A stretch of DNA of 51,711 nt from Legionellaceae bacterium (GTDB lineage: Bacteria > Pseudomonadota > Gammaproteobacteria > Legionellales > Legionellaceae): NCBI GenBank assembly GCA_029212465.1, contig JARGNV010000007.1, forward strand, positions 38,700-90,410, written 5' to 3'. Position numbers and translations under genes: made by a program. Below the pieces are notes generated by a model. That model saw only the letters and a list, made by a program, of their open reading frames with translations. It was not told the DNA's origin and did not search any database. Shown piece after piece: positions 17,018-26,228 of the stretch. The first letter of the stretch is position 1; each line of letters starts with the position of its first letter.

Positions 17018-18316
17018 TTATACCTGACACATCATCTGTTCAAATACACGCTGCGTTGCGTCCACTGTATTTTGGATATCTTGCTCACTATGCGCACTCG
17101 ACACAAACCCTGCTTCAAAGCGTGATGGCGCAAAATACACCCCTTCTTTAAGCATCGCGTGATAAAAACGACAAAACGCTTCATCATCGGACCCAGCAAC
17201 ATCATCTTGATTATTAATGTTCACAGTATTAGTAAAACAGAAACCAAACATACCCCCTAATGCATTCACTTGCAGGGGTAAGTCATGTGTATCTGCTGCC
17301 GCTTTTAAACCTTTCATTAAGTATCGTGCTTTCTGAGCCAATGCCTCATAAAAACCTGTTGCATGTACCGCTTCAAGCGTTGCAATACCTGCAGCCATTG
17401 CAAGCGGGTTGCCCGATAAAGTGCCTGCCTGATACACAGGACCAACCGGCGCCAAATAGTCCATAATAGCGGCATTTCCGCCCAAAGCACCGACCGGCAT
17501 GCCGCCGCCAATGACTTTACCTAAGGTGGTTATATCGGGCGTGATGTCATATAAAGCTTGCGCACCGCCAAGCCCGACCCTAAAGCCTGTCATGACTTCA
17601 TCAAAAATAAGGACCGCACCATAGCTGTCACACAGTGCACGCAGACCTGGTAAAAACTCAGCGGTTGGCAACACAAACCCCATGTTTCCTGCAATCGGTT
17701 CTAAAATAATCGCGGCAATGTCATCGCCATATTGCTCAAACAGCGCTTGCGTTTGCGCCAAATCATTAAAATCGGCGACCAGTGTGTGTTCTGCGGTACT
17801 CGGTAAAATACCCGGAGATGATGGAATGCCAAGGGTTAGTGCACCCGAACCTGCATTTACCAACAAGCTATCACTATGGCCGTGATAACAGCCTTTAAAT
17901 TTTAAAATTTTAGACTTTTGCGTAAAACCACGTGCGAGCCGAATGGCAGTCATGGTGGCTTCTGTCCCAGAATTAACAAAGCGCACTTTCTCAAGCGATG
18001 GCATCGCTGCGCGAATCATTTCAGCGAGCGTGGTTTCATTTGCCGTCGGCGCCCCAAAGCTCATCCCTTTTTGTAAGGCATCTGTTACAGCAGACACCAC
18101 CCGTGGGTCACTATGCCCAAGCACCAATGGCCCCCATGAACCGACATAATCAATGTATTGATTGCCGTCCACATCAAATACATGCGCACCTACGCCTCGC
18201 TCAAAAAATACCGGCGTACCGCCTACACCTTTAAACGCACGCACGGGTGAGTTCACACCACCAGGAATGACCTGCGCTGCTGCTTTAAATAATTGTTCTG
18301 AACGAGACTGCGTCAT
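17018..18316 (-). CDS. hemL: Glutamate-1-semialdehyde 2,1-aminomutase
   Basis: PLP enzyme that converts glutamate-1-semialdehyde to 5-aminolevulinate, the C5-route entry to heme. Conserved features are visible: [10 protein letters not shown] near residue 19, the NSGTEATM cofactor loop, FDEVMTGFR, and the PLP lysine in [14 protein letters not shown]. The 432 residues are close to the family norm. A GAGGT ribosome site precedes the ATG at 18316. It is transcribed leftward from a divergent promoter region shared with the HI0933-type flavoprotein; the gene itself looks normal. Confidence 0.96.
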   Translation of the reverse strand: MTQSRSEQLFKAAAQVIPGGVNSPVRAFKGVGGTPVFFERGVGAHVFDVDGNQYIDYVGSWGPLVLGHSDPRVVSAVTDALQKGMSFGAPTANETTLAEMIRAAMPSLEKVRFVNSGTEATMTAIRLARGFTQKSKILKFKGCYHGHSDSLLVNAGSGALTLGIPSSPGILPSTAEHTLVADFNDLAQTQALFEQYGDDIAAIILEPIAGNMGFVLPTAEFLPGLRALCDSYGAVLIFDEVMTGFRVGLGGAQALYDITPDITTLGKVIGGGMPVGALGGNAAIMDYLAPVGPVYQAGTLSGNPLAMAAGIATLEAVHATGFYEALAQKARYLMKGLKAAADTHDLPLQVNALGGMFGFCFTNTVNINNQDDVAGSDDEAFCRFYHAMLKEGVYFAPSRFEAGFVSSAHSEQDIQNTVDATQRVFEQMMCQV

Positions 18317-18346
18317 GACTACCTCTTCGGCTTTTATTCGAAAACT

Positions 18347-18412
18347 GGCACATTATATCTCAAATAGACAGCCTCGTAACACCCTAAACGCGTAATCGTG
18401 ATATAATGTGCC
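18347..18412. promoter_or_regulatory. Divergent promoter region with 13-bp inverted repeat
   Basis: GGCACATTATATC (18347-18359) and GATATAATGTGCC (18400-18412) are exact inverted copies separated by 40 bp. Each contains a perfect TATAAT -10 box pointing outward, one to hemL and one to the flavoprotein gene. The matching -35 zones would overlap in the middle, where no strong consensus is seen. The two promoters are thus mirror images and may compete or share an operator. Confidence 0.6.
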
Positions 18413-18452
18413 CCTTTCAGCCAATTCTGCTTGATTTTAAGGCCCATAAACC

Positions 18453-19637
18453 ATGTCGAAACACGTTGATGTCATTATTATCGGCGCAGGCGCTGCAGGG
18501 CTTATGTGCGCCATTCAAGCAGGCAAACGTGGCAGGCGTGTGCTTGTGCTAGATGCGGCCAATAAGGTAGGCAAAAAAATCTTGATGTCGGGCGGTGGGC
18601 GCTGTAACTTTACCAATTATCATGTGAGTCCAGAAAGCTACCAATCGCACAACCCACATTTTTGTAAGTCGGCTTTGATGCGTTATACGCAATGGGACTT
18701 TATTGAACTCGTTAAAAAGCATCAAATTCCCTACTACGAAAAAACATTGGGTCAGTTATTTTGTGTCAATAAATCGAAAGATATCGTTAACATGTTGCTT
18801 GCCGAGTGCGAAGCCGCAAACGTTTCGATTCAATTAAACACAGCCACGCAACGCATTCAGCAAGCATCTGACCATTCATTTAACATACAAACAGCGCATC
18901 ACACCTACACCTGCGAGTCGTTAGTGATTGCAACGGGTGGTTTATCTATCCCAACACTCGGCGCAAGCCCTTTTGCGTATCAAATAGCCGCGCAATTTGG
19001 TATTCATGTTTATCCAACACGCGCAGGTCTTGTGCCGCTCACCTTACACCCCGAAGACAAACAAAAGTTGAGCCCCCTTTCAGGTGTTTCAGTGCATTGC
19101 ATCGCACAAACAAACACACAGTCTTTCGAAGAAGCACTTCTATTCACTCACAGAGGCTTAAGTGGACCTGCTATTTTACAACTGTCTTCATATTGGACGC
19201 CGGGTGACACCATTACCATTAACTTACTGCCCGCCCATCATGTGCTCGACCACCTACACACGGCACGCGAAACGCTCCCTAAAAAACAAGTCGGCGCACT
19301 CTTATCAACCCTACTCCCAAAACGCTTGGTCGAGATTTTTGTGCCAAGCGAAACCGCTCAGAAAAAGCTCGCAGACTGCTCTAATCATTTGCTAAAAAAT
19401 ATCAGTACATCGCTGCAAAGCTGGCAAATCAAGCCTAATGGCACCGAGGGCTACCGCACCGCTGAAGTCACCTTGGGTGGGATTGATTGCGACGCCGTTT
19501 CCTCTAAAACCATGGAAGCCCACAATACGCAAGGATTATACTTTATTGGCGAAGCGCTTGATGTCACAGGCCTTTTAGGCGGATACAACTTTCAGTGGGC
19601 TTGGTCTTCTGGCGTTGCGGCAGGGCTTGTTGTTTAA
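18453..19637 (+). CDS. HI0933/YhiN-family FAD-dependent oxidoreductase
   Basis: Flavoprotein of the HI0933 (YhiN, 'aminoacetone oxidase'-like) family, 394 residues. The N-terminal dinucleotide-binding motif IIIGAGAAGL is at about 8-17, the family signature GGGRCNFTN at about 48-56, an ATGG second FAD motif near 165, and the C-terminal GEALDVTG-x-x-GGYNFQWAWSSG segment that closes the FAD site. The family is broadly conserved, but its physiological substrate is not firmly established, so no pathway is assigned. It is transcribed rightward from the mirror-image promoter shared with hemL and ends 21 bp before the convergent YchJ-like gene. Confidence 0.88.
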   Translation: MSKHVDVIIIGAGAAGLMCAIQAGKRGRRVLVLDAANKVGKKILMSGGGRCNFTNYHVSPESYQSHNPHFCKSALMRYTQWDFIELVKKHQIPYYEKTLGQLFCVNKSKDIVNMLLAECEAANVSIQLNTATQRIQQASDHSFNIQTAHHTYTCESLVIATGGLSIPTLGASPFAYQIAAQFGIHVYPTRAGLVPLTLHPEDKQKLSPLSGVSVHCIAQTNTQSFEEALLFTHRGLSGPAILQLSSYWTPGDTITINLLPAHHVLDHLHTARETLPKKQVGALLSTLLPKRLVEIFVPSETAQKKLADCSNHLLKNISTSLQSWQIKPNGTEGYRTAEVTLGGIDCDAVSSKTMEAHNTQGLYFIGEALDVTGLLGGYNFQWAWSSGVAAGLVV

Positions 19638-19658
19638 GAAGCTGTCTTCACAGTAATG

Positions 19659-20129
19659 TTACTTCCTACCATGACACTGCTTAAACTTTTTACCCGATGC
19701 ACAAGGGCACGCGCTATTTCGCAACACTTTTTGAGGTGCATGAGGCGTTTGCTCGCCATCCACATAAAACCAGCGTCCGTTATCACATAAGAATTGACTC
19801 GTTTCATGAATACAGTACATCCGCTCGCCCTCAACAAACCGTGCAATAAACTCAACCTGGCCTGTTGCATCACGTGCTTTAGGTACATTTAAAACTTGTA
19901 AATCAACCCATGTAACCCGGCGCGCCCACGCCGCTGCGTCCGCAACATTAAAACCTTCCAGTGCTACACCCCTCATTGTTGCTTGAATGTAATTTATATT
20001 TGCTTGCGTATAAGCGACATAACGCGAACGCATCAATGCCTCAGGCGTATTCGGTGCCTTTTCTCCCGAAAGGTAAGGCGCGCAACAGCTGGAGTACTGA
20101 CACTTTGAACCACACGCACACAACAGCAT
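19659..20129 (-). CDS. YchJ-like SEC-C zinc-motif protein
   Basis: 156-residue protein of the YchJ (UPF0225) family. The N-terminal Cys cluster (CACGSKCQYSSCC) and the C-terminal SEC-C metal-binding motif (ACPCASGKKFKQCHG) bracket an NTF2-like alpha/beta middle. SEC-C motifs bind zinc and are often found in proteins linked to secretion or nucleic acids; the precise role of YchJ is not known. It is leftward and convergent with the HI0933-type gene, with no partner in this window. Confidence 0.88.
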   Translation of the reverse strand: MLLCACGSKCQYSSCCAPYLSGEKAPNTPEALMRSRYVAYTQANINYIQATMRGVALEGFNVADAAAWARRVTWVDLQVLNVPKARDATGQVEFIARFVEGERMYCIHETSQFLCDNGRWFYVDGEQTPHAPQKVLRNSACPCASGKKFKQCHGRK

Positions 20130-20277
20130 ATAACCTCTCTATCTATTTAAGTCTTCATTCATAACAACAGCCCTTAATAAAACATTAAGTTTTTAGTATT
20201 ATAGTGACGTCCTGCTTTTAAGGTCTGCTAACATTCTATCATGACATTACCATCAACAGACCCGAGCACTGAATGTA

Positions 20278-20907
20278 TTGTATTCGTCCGAGGAGTTCCC
20301 TTTGCTTACCCCATCCACATTACTCCGTACACTTGGCTGCTTCCGTATAAATTCCGCTGAGGCAGATTCAAGAAAGCCTGAAACGACAAAAGCGCCAAGA
20401 AGTTTATTTTCTAGCACATTATCCTTGTGTAATTTTCTCATCATTATAGAAGAAATATGCCCATGCTTTGATGACTCAAGTAACACTTGTGCGACCCAAA
20501 AGAATATAGCCACTTTGCCATATATTGATTTTTCAAACATTTCCTTCCAAATATTTACTCACTATTCGGAAGAAGAGCTAGGGCTTTCTCTGAACAGTCG
20601 CCCTGCATCGATAACGCCTACCACAATAAACTCTCCCCCCATGCCAAATGAGAGAGATGACTCATCTAGCATGAGCAGTAGCACTTTGAGCTCACTCTCC
20701 TCCGTTAGTCTCGGAGATACAGACGCGCTTCAAAAGGAACTCCAATCAGCATGGAACAACACCATTAAAAAAGTATCTACCACCTCACAGACACGGCCCT
20801 CTTCGCAAGTAACAACGTGCTTTGATTCAACAAAGTCAAGATGCGAAGAAGAAAAAGAAGATGATGACTCATACCAAGCATATCTCGAAGCAGGCTTAGT
20901 ATTCTAA
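20278..20907 (+). CDS. Uncertain Ser-rich hypothetical, possibly a frameshifted gene
   Basis: This open frame gives a 209-residue product that I do not recognise. The C-terminal part (from about residue 122, MPNERDDSSS) looks genuinely coding: a Ser-rich linker, an amphipathic segment (DALQKELQSAWNNTIKK) and an acidic tail. The first half does not look like a natural protein. Just upstream, an ATG at 20240 opens a different frame (MTLPSTDPSTECIVFVRGV...) that reads plausibly for 39 codons and stops near 20359, and the third frame then continues with a plausible helical stretch. A gene broken by frameshifts is therefore possible. A minus-strand frame (20253-20540, 95 codons) is an alternative reading of the same DNA. 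Confidence 0.35.
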   Translation: MYSSEEFPLLTPSTLLRTLGCFRINSAEADSRKPETTKAPRSLFSSTLSLCNFLIIIEEICPCFDDSSNTCATQKNIATLPYIDFSNISFQIFTHYSEEELGLSLNSRPASITPTTINSPPMPNERDDSSSMSSSTLSSLSSVSLGDTDALQKELQSAWNNTIKKVSTTSQTRPSSQVTTCFDSTKSRCEEEKEDDDSYQAYLEAGLVF

Positions 20908-20994
20908 AGAATTGAGACTATCCTTCTCTGATTCACCACCCTACTGGTAGCAATGAATCTTTTTTCTATGATACAATGATGATGTGTACAGATT

Positions 20995-21390
20995 GGGGGT
21001 GACCAGGTTTCGACGTAGGTTACAAAACCTGAAGGGCATGCCGAGGTTGAGAATCCTCGTAAACTAATCTCAATTAAACATAACTGCAAATGATGCAAAA
21101 TGGGAAGACGAAGCAATTGCTGCATAAGTAATTGTTTTTGATTCCACCGTGCGCTGCCATAAAACCAGCGCCCCGTTGACCGAGCTCGCTTATTGGTATC
21201 GCCTCAACGGTCAAACAAGATAAGCTAGTTATTGAATGTGTCCCACGTTCAATAATGAAACTCAGGGAATCGTTAAAAGCTATCCTGCCCGTCGGAGCGC
21301 TTTTGACTAAAAACAAATGACACGGCTAAGCATGTAGAACTGATGGCAGCGGATTTGCGGACGCGGGTTCAATTCCCGCCGCCTCCACCA
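20995..21390 (+). ncRNA. ssrA: Transfer-messenger RNA (tmRNA)
   Basis: Ribosome-rescue RNA of about 396 nt. The 5' acceptor strand GGGGGTG (20995-21001) pairs with CGCCTCC before the encoded ACCA at 21390, and the tRNA-like T arm (GCGGGTTCAATTCCCGC) is intact. The 5' GGTTTCGAC segment is also typical. The tag reading frame runs 21086-21127 and encodes ANDAKWEDEAIAA then TAA, giving the A(ANDAKWEDEAIAA) degradation tag after the charged alanine. The central part contains pseudoknot-compatible inverted repeats. A TATGATACAAT stretch at 20967-20977 could supply the -10 box. No smpB gene lies in this window. Confidence 0.96.
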
Positions 21391-21418
21391 TATTCATGAT
21401 CCATTAAGGATGATACAC

Positions 21419-21589
21419 ATGAGCGAACAGCCAACTGACAACCATCAAGAAAAACTTAAGCAATTTAAAAAAGCCATCGAAAACAATGAATTTTCCATTA
21501 ATAGCAGCTGTATCGCAGAAGCGTTACTTGAAGCTCAAAAACTTGCAAAGCAATCCAGGCAAAGCCTAAAAGAACCTGAATTAGCCTAA
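21419..21589 (+). CDS. Small FlgM-like protein, 56 aa
   Basis: Short rightward frame starting at ATG 21419 with AAGGAT nine bases upstream, 28 bp after the tmRNA. Residues 12-38 (KLKQFKKAIENNEFSINSSCIAEALL) match the pattern of the FlgM anti-sigma-28 C-terminal region: a basic helix with LK-x-x-I-x-x-x-x-F/Y, then a hydrophobic step, then IA-x-x-LL. The usual N-terminal part of FlgM is absent and no flagellar gene is near. It may be an anti-sigma remnant, a minimal FlgM, or a chance resemblance. Function otherwise unknown. Confidence 0.5.
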   Translation: MSEQPTDNHQEKLKQFKKAIENNEFSINSSCIAEALLEAQKLAKQSRQSLKEPELA

Positions 21590-21654
21590 AAGTTTACCAA
21601 TAAATCAATTTGTGTTAATATCACCCCCATAATTGCATTTAATAAGGCCCAATA

Positions 21655-22794
21655 ATGGCTTCAGACCGTCGTGATATTAAAAAACGCTACGCGACTGAAA
21701 GGCATAAGCGCTTTTTCTTTCCAATCCGTCCCTTATTTACATTGGGCTCAAGCATTTTTTTTGCAGGCCTGTACCTGCTTGGTGTCATGCCCATTGCCAT
21801 TGGGATTATTTTAACCGCAGCGTTTGCCTTTGAGGATTTACCGCTCGCTCCCTTTATCAAGTTTATTCGCGCGGCAAACAACCTTTCAAATGGGCGGAAA
21901 AAACTCAAATCGGCTGTTATGATAAGTGTGATTAGCCTTTCAGCCCTCATTGGTGGGCCGCTTGCTTTCTTCCTTTTCATACACAACCCTTTTTTTATGC
22001 TCGGCATGGCAGCATTTGTGTTTGGCACAGGATGTTCACCTATTTGGTTGTTTCTAGGAGGGGCTGTCGGCGCCCTTATTGCTGACAGAAACCAAAAAAT
22101 AACACCTTTAGCAGCCATTTTAATGGGTGTCGGCATTGGCTGGACTATTGGTTTTTTGCTCCCTACAACCATTATTCCACCTGTGGTTAGCGCGATTTTT
22201 GTATCATCTGTAACCTGTGCTTTTATTGGAAGTGTCATCGCAAAGCAAAGTCTACGCTTCTATTTTTACTGCAAATACGGCCATTCAAACGCCGATGGTT
22301 ACAACATAGACCGTACCCCTCAAAAACAAGCCGCTTTTATGACAGCACAAGCAAAAAAGTTTGATGTATCAGTTGAGCATTTCAAAGCACTCACCGAACA
22401 CTGCCAAACAAAAGTTGCCCACATCAAGCATGAAGCATCCTTCATGCATGCACTTAAAGCAACCCGCTTTTCCAACCCCTTTGCACTATTCACCTGGTGC
22501 TTGGATGAGTTCGCCCTCAAAAGAAATTATCAGACCAATGCCTATAAGGACATCTATCATGGATTAATGGCAAAAGATGCTACCCCCGAAACTGTCAAAC
22601 ATGTACAAGCATTATTAAAAGACAGCCAAAAAGCACCTGAAAAGCCTGAGAATACACCTAAATACCCTTTCATTTTTTGTGGTAAACGCCACAGTGATTT
22701 ACAAGCACGCACCTTCTTTCACCAAACACAACTGGCTGAAACGGGCGGTATTTCAGAAGATTTAATCGGACCTTTTATTGCACACACACCTTGA
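21655..22794 (+). CDS. Multi-span membrane protein of unknown function, 379 aa
   Basis: I recognise no family. The N-terminus is basic and cytoplasmic; residues about 28-205 contain roughly five hydrophobic segments, several of them Gly/Ala/Pro-rich (LGSSIFFAGLYLLG, AFFLFIHNPFFMLG, ILMGVGIGWTIGFLLP). The remaining 175 residues are a soluble, helical, Lys/His-rich domain with a Pro-rich linker near residue 330. Its own short leader and AAGG-type ribosome site suggest a single-gene unit downstream of the FlgM-like frame. Legionellales encode many such orphan membrane proteins, some of them Dot/Icm substrates, but there is no direct evidence for that here. Confidence 0.75.
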   Translation: MASDRRDIKKRYATERHKRFFFPIRPLFTLGSSIFFAGLYLLGVMPIAIGIILTAAFAFEDLPLAPFIKFIRAANNLSNGRKKLKSAVMISVISLSALIGGPLAFFLFIHNPFFMLGMAAFVFGTGCSPIWLFLGGAVGALIADRNQKITPLAAILMGVGIGWTIGFLLPTTIIPPVVSAIFVSSVTCAFIGSVIAKQSLRFYFYCKYGHSNADGYNIDRTPQKQAAFMTAQAKKFDVSVEHFKALTEHCQTKVAHIKHEASFMHALKATRFSNPFALFTWCLDEFALKRNYQTNAYKDIYHGLMAKDATPETVKHVQALLKDSQKAPEKPENTPKYPFIFCGKRHSDLQARTFFHQTQLAETGGISEDLIGPFIAHTP

Positions 22795-22873
22795 ATGACA
22801 ACCAGCCACATCATTTCTTAAAAATAACTCGCCAGCAATGCAATAATGCTCTAACATGCATCGCTAATATTTC

Positions 22874-24151
22874 ATGCATACATTCAAAAAGCACTTTATG
22901 TACATGCACTCTTTTAAGCGATTTTTCAGCGCTGCACTCATAAGCTTACTCATACCCGTCACTACAAATGCTATGTTTAGCAATATCATTGTGTTTGGGG
23001 ATAGTTTATCAGATATCGGTAATTTTCCTGAAAGTGTAACTCGCCTGAAGCCAGGCACAGATGAAGTCTCACAACACATCTACTTACCGGCTCGCAACCC
23101 TGTCAACTTAAACCAAACGAACGCGTATACGGTGCCAGGCGCACCTGAAGTAACCCTGAGCTACCCTGAGGTTAACGCTCAAAATTACCTGCCTGAACAA
23201 CCCCCCATAGATGACGCACCACGTTTTTTCCGTGCTATTAACTGGACACAATACCTCCTGCATGAAGCAAAACTCATGCAGCTGACGAAAGAGGATGATA
23301 TCACCCCGTGGATTACACTATATCAACGTCATAAAAGTCCTGCTGCTTCAGTCAACTACGCCTACTACGGGGCACTCATCACGAATGATTGTCATGATCA
23401 AGATTATGGGCATCCGAGTGAGTGCACACGCGAATCAATCTACCAAACCCAACAAGCTTATCGTGAGGGACCACAAGATGTGGTTGATATGAACAGCGTG
23501 CAAGTACCTGGATTTCAAAAACAAATCGAACTATTTGTCGATGATTTAAAGCAACAAAAAATAACGGTAGACGATAACACTGCGTTTATCATTATGATTG
23601 GTGGCAATGATATTTCGTTTGCCTGTAAAAAGCTTCAATCACTCAACCCCCGTAACATGTGGGATGCTATTCAGCACTTAAGTGGTGGTATTGCAAACAA
23701 CGTTGAAAACGCACTAGAGCAGCTACTAAAAACCCAAAAAATACATCATGTTTATGTCATGAACATGTACAACCTGGGACTATCCCCTAAAGTGTATCAT
23801 CAATCCGCATCTAGATTTATTGCAGAGCATTTAACCCAGAGTTATAACAAACAACTCGCAAACCGTCTTAAAAATATCCAAGCACGGCATCCAGAAACAC
23901 ATATCAACCTTTATGATACTTATTCGCAATTTGCAGCCCAAGCACGTAGCGATTTATTTAAAGCAAATGTAGGGCGTCAATGCAGTGAAAACTCTGAATA
24001 TTTAACCTCATATGGCTCACCACTCAATTGCAACCAAGATGAAGCGCACAATGCTTACTTATTTTGGAATCGCGCGCATCCTACATCACTGGTTGATCAA
24101 TTTCTTGCGCATGGCCTGCTCCAATTCATGCAAACAACATGGCAAACATAA
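22874..24151 (+). CDS. Secreted GDSL (SGNH) lipase/acyltransferase, PlaA-like
   Basis: SGNH-hydrolase of the thermolabile-hemolysin/Legionella PlaA type, a secreted phospholipase or lysophospholipase/acyltransferase. Block I is VFGDSLSDIGNF with nucleophile Ser44; block III is MIGGNDIS near residue 240; block V is HPTS near 410, giving the catalytic Asp/His region. A signal peptide runs to about residue 33 (LIPVTTNA). The ATG at 22874 gives a long n-region; the ATG at 22904 (MHSFKRFF) would give a more typical signal, and no ribosome site decides between them. It is a single gene, nearly touching the convergent SDR gene. Lipid substrate specificity cannot be read from sequence. Confidence 0.88.
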   Translation: MHTFKKHFMYMHSFKRFFSAALISLLIPVTTNAMFSNIIVFGDSLSDIGNFPESVTRLKPGTDEVSQHIYLPARNPVNLNQTNAYTVPGAPEVTLSYPEVNAQNYLPEQPPIDDAPRFFRAINWTQYLLHEAKLMQLTKEDDITPWITLYQRHKSPAASVNYAYYGALITNDCHDQDYGHPSECTRESIYQTQQAYREGPQDVVDMNSVQVPGFQKQIELFVDDLKQQKITVDDNTAFIIMIGGNDISFACKKLQSLNPRNMWDAIQHLSGGIANNVENALEQLLKTQKIHHVYVMNMYNLGLSPKVYHQSASRFIAEHLTQSYNKQLANRLKNIQARHPETHINLYDTYSQFAAQARSDLFKANVGRQCSENSEYLTSYGSPLNCNQDEAHNAYLFWNRAHPTSLVDQFLAHGLLQFMQTTWQT

Positions 24152-24159
24152 ACCAACCT

Positions 24160-24903
24160 TTAACGCGGTGCCATTCTTAACGCGCCATCTAGACGAATCA
24201 CTTCTCCGTTAATCATCGGGTTTTCAATCATATGCAGTGCAAGCGATGCAAACTCTCGAGGCTTCCCTAAACGATGCGGAAAAGGCACCGACTCAGCGAG
24301 GCTTACTTGCACCTCTTCTGGCATATTTAAAAGCAGTGGCGTTGCAATTAAACCCGGGGCAATGGTATTAACCCGAATACCATGTGGCGCAAGCTCACGT
24401 GCTGCAGGTAAGGTCATAGATACAATCCCTCCCTTAGATGCGCTATAAGCGGTTTGTCCAATTTGCCCCTCATAAGCTGCAATTGATGCCGTATTAATCA
24501 ATACCCCTTGCTCTTCGCCATCCAGTGCATCGGGGTCTTTAATCATGGCCGCAGCAAGCATACGCATGACATTAAAGGTGCCCACCAAGTTAATATCAAT
24601 CACGCGCTGAAAATCGGCCAGAGGCATTATCCCCTTTTTACCTACCATTTTTGAAGCAGGTGCAATACCTGCGCACTGCACACATATGCGTGGAATACCG
24701 ACACGTTCAATGGTTTGAGTCAATGCCGACTCAACGGCTGCCTCATCCCGTACATCACAGGCAATAGCCAACTCATCTCCTGCATCAACTTGCACATCCC
24801 ACACCACAACACGTGCACCCCGCGCACGCAATAATTCGACCGTTGCACGCCCCATACCAGACGTTCCACCCGTTACCACGACACATTGTTGTTCAATTTC
24901 CAT
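24160..24903 (-). CDS. SDR dehydrogenase, 3-hydroxyacyl-CoA dehydrogenase type II-like
   Basis: Short-chain dehydrogenase/reductase, 247 residues. TGGTSGMG (about 11-18) is the cofactor loop; D64-V-R near the adenine pocket, the NTAS-type Ser and YSASKGG provide the Ser-Tyr-Lys catalytic set. The pattern GVLINTASIAAYEGQIGQ-x-AYSASK and the C-terminal ENPMINGEVIRLDGALRM match the type II 3-hydroxyacyl-CoA dehydrogenase (HSD17B10-like) branch, which oxidises short 3-hydroxyacyl-CoAs in fatty acid or branched-chain degradation. It lies 21 bp downstream of the amino acid permease on the same strand and may be co-transcribed. Confidence 0.85.
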   Translation of the reverse strand: MEIEQQCVVVTGGTSGMGRATVELLRARGARVVVWDVQVDAGDELAIACDVRDEAAVESALTQTIERVGIPRICVQCAGIAPASKMVGKKGIMPLADFQRVIDINLVGTFNVMRMLAAAMIKDPDALDGEEQGVLINTASIAAYEGQIGQTAYSASKGGIVSMTLPAARELAPHGIRVNTIAPGLIATPLLLNMPEEVQVSLAESVPFPHRLGKPREFASLALHMIENPMINGEVIRLDGALRMAPR

Positions 24904-24924
24904 GACTCAAACATCCTGTTTAAT

Positions 24925-26112
24925 TTACCTAAACTGCACCAATAAAAAAGCAACAGCAATGACAATCATCACCGATAAAAACCAACGACCACCCGGTAAA
25001 ATGTGATGATCGGATAATGCATTTTTATATCGCCCGCTATACAACATTAAAAGGGGTAAAATCACTAACAACGAAATACACCAAATCCCCGCATAGGCAA
25101 GTGCAATAATAAAAATACCAGGCTTTAATAAAACGATTAAAAGAGGGGGTAAAAAACATAGCGCATGAATCAAAATGCTATTCATACCCTCTTTCTTTTT
25201 CTTTAACCCATCCGCAATAAAGTCAGCCAGACTAATCGACACCGATAAAAAGGACGTTAATACGTAAACCGAGACAAAAATACTTGCGATATATTTCATC
25301 CAGCTATATTCAGCCACTTTTGTAATGGCAAGCATCAATTTTGAACTGGAGTTATCCGATGCAGCCATTGCTATAAGACCATGTGCACCTTCTCGCGGCA
25401 AAACCCCTTGCACAATACAAAGCCACACCAAAAAAATCACAAAAGGGACAAGACTGCCAAGCAATACAATAAATTTCAGTGCTTTTCGGTCCGAAGATAA
25501 ATATTCACGTAACGTCGGCAAAATAGTGGCATATCCAAATGAGGTGACCATCACAATAAAAGCACTATTGCGTATCATAAAGTCACCTTTAAGCAAACGG
25601 TCGACTTGGATTTGTGGCGCAAGCACCACCACAATTAAGGCAAAAATCGCAAGTTTCACCGTCATAAAAAAGCGGTTCGCAACATCAACCGCTCCCATGC
25701 CTGCATACACAACACTGCCTAGCATAAATAGCGTAATTAAGGTTGAAGTCGTACGCGACACATCCCAATGAACCGCGTCTAAAAATGTTTCAAACACCCC
25801 ACTGGCACTCGAAAGATAAGCACAAATCAAGCTATACATGAGCAACAGATACAACAAGCTCGTGAGCATTTTTCCCCAAGCACCCAATGTTCCTTCAGCC
25901 ATCGTGACCAGATTACTCCCCGGTTTAAACCATAAATTCACTTCCAACACAGCGAATGCACCAATGGTCATACAAAACCATGCAGCAACTAAAAGAACAG
26001 CGCTTAATCGAAAAGATTCATGTGCACTTACAATGGGAATTGCGAGCATTCCGGCCCCGACACAAGTCCCTAAAATCATCAGCATCCCGCCAAAAATACG
26101 TCTTGACTGCAT
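24925..26112 (-). CDS. Aromatic amino acid permease (TyrP/HAAAP family)
   Basis: Inner-membrane amino acid:proton symporter of the hydroxy/aromatic amino acid permease family, with about eleven hydrophobic segments. The N-terminal GTCVGAGMLAIP motif is diagnostic of TyrP/Mtr-type carriers. I start it at ATG 26112 (MQSRRIFGG) because TAGGA lies five bases upstream; ATGs at 26118 and 26133 are less well placed. It is divergent from valS and followed by the SDR gene after 21 bp. Legionella-group bacteria rely on amino acids as carbon source and carry many such carriers; the exact substrate (Tyr, Trp or Phe) is not resolved here. Confidence 0.88.
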   Translation of the reverse strand: MQSRRIFGGMLMILGTCVGAGMLAIPIVSAHESFRLSAVLLVAAWFCMTIGAFAVLEVNLWFKPGSNLVTMAEGTLGAWGKMLTSLLYLLLMYSLICAYLSSASGVFETFLDAVHWDVSRTTSTLITLFMLGSVVYAGMGAVDVANRFFMTVKLAIFALIVVVLAPQIQVDRLLKGDFMIRNSAFIVMVTSFGYATILPTLREYLSSDRKALKFIVLLGSLVPFVIFLVWLCIVQGVLPREGAHGLIAMAASDNSSSKLMLAITKVAEYSWMKYIASIFVSVYVLTSFLSVSISLADFIADGLKKKKEGMNSILIHALCFLPPLLIVLLKPGIFIIALAYAGIWCISLLVILPLLMLYSGRYKNALSDHHILPGGRWFLSVMIVIAVAFLLVQFR

Positions 26113-26228
26113 AAACATCCTAAAATTAACCATGCAAGCGTACCGAATTATAAGCAGACTTTTATCACGCTTGTCCAGAGCAAGACATTAGAAAACACCC
26201 TGCATTTTACATTTTTTTTACAGTGCAT

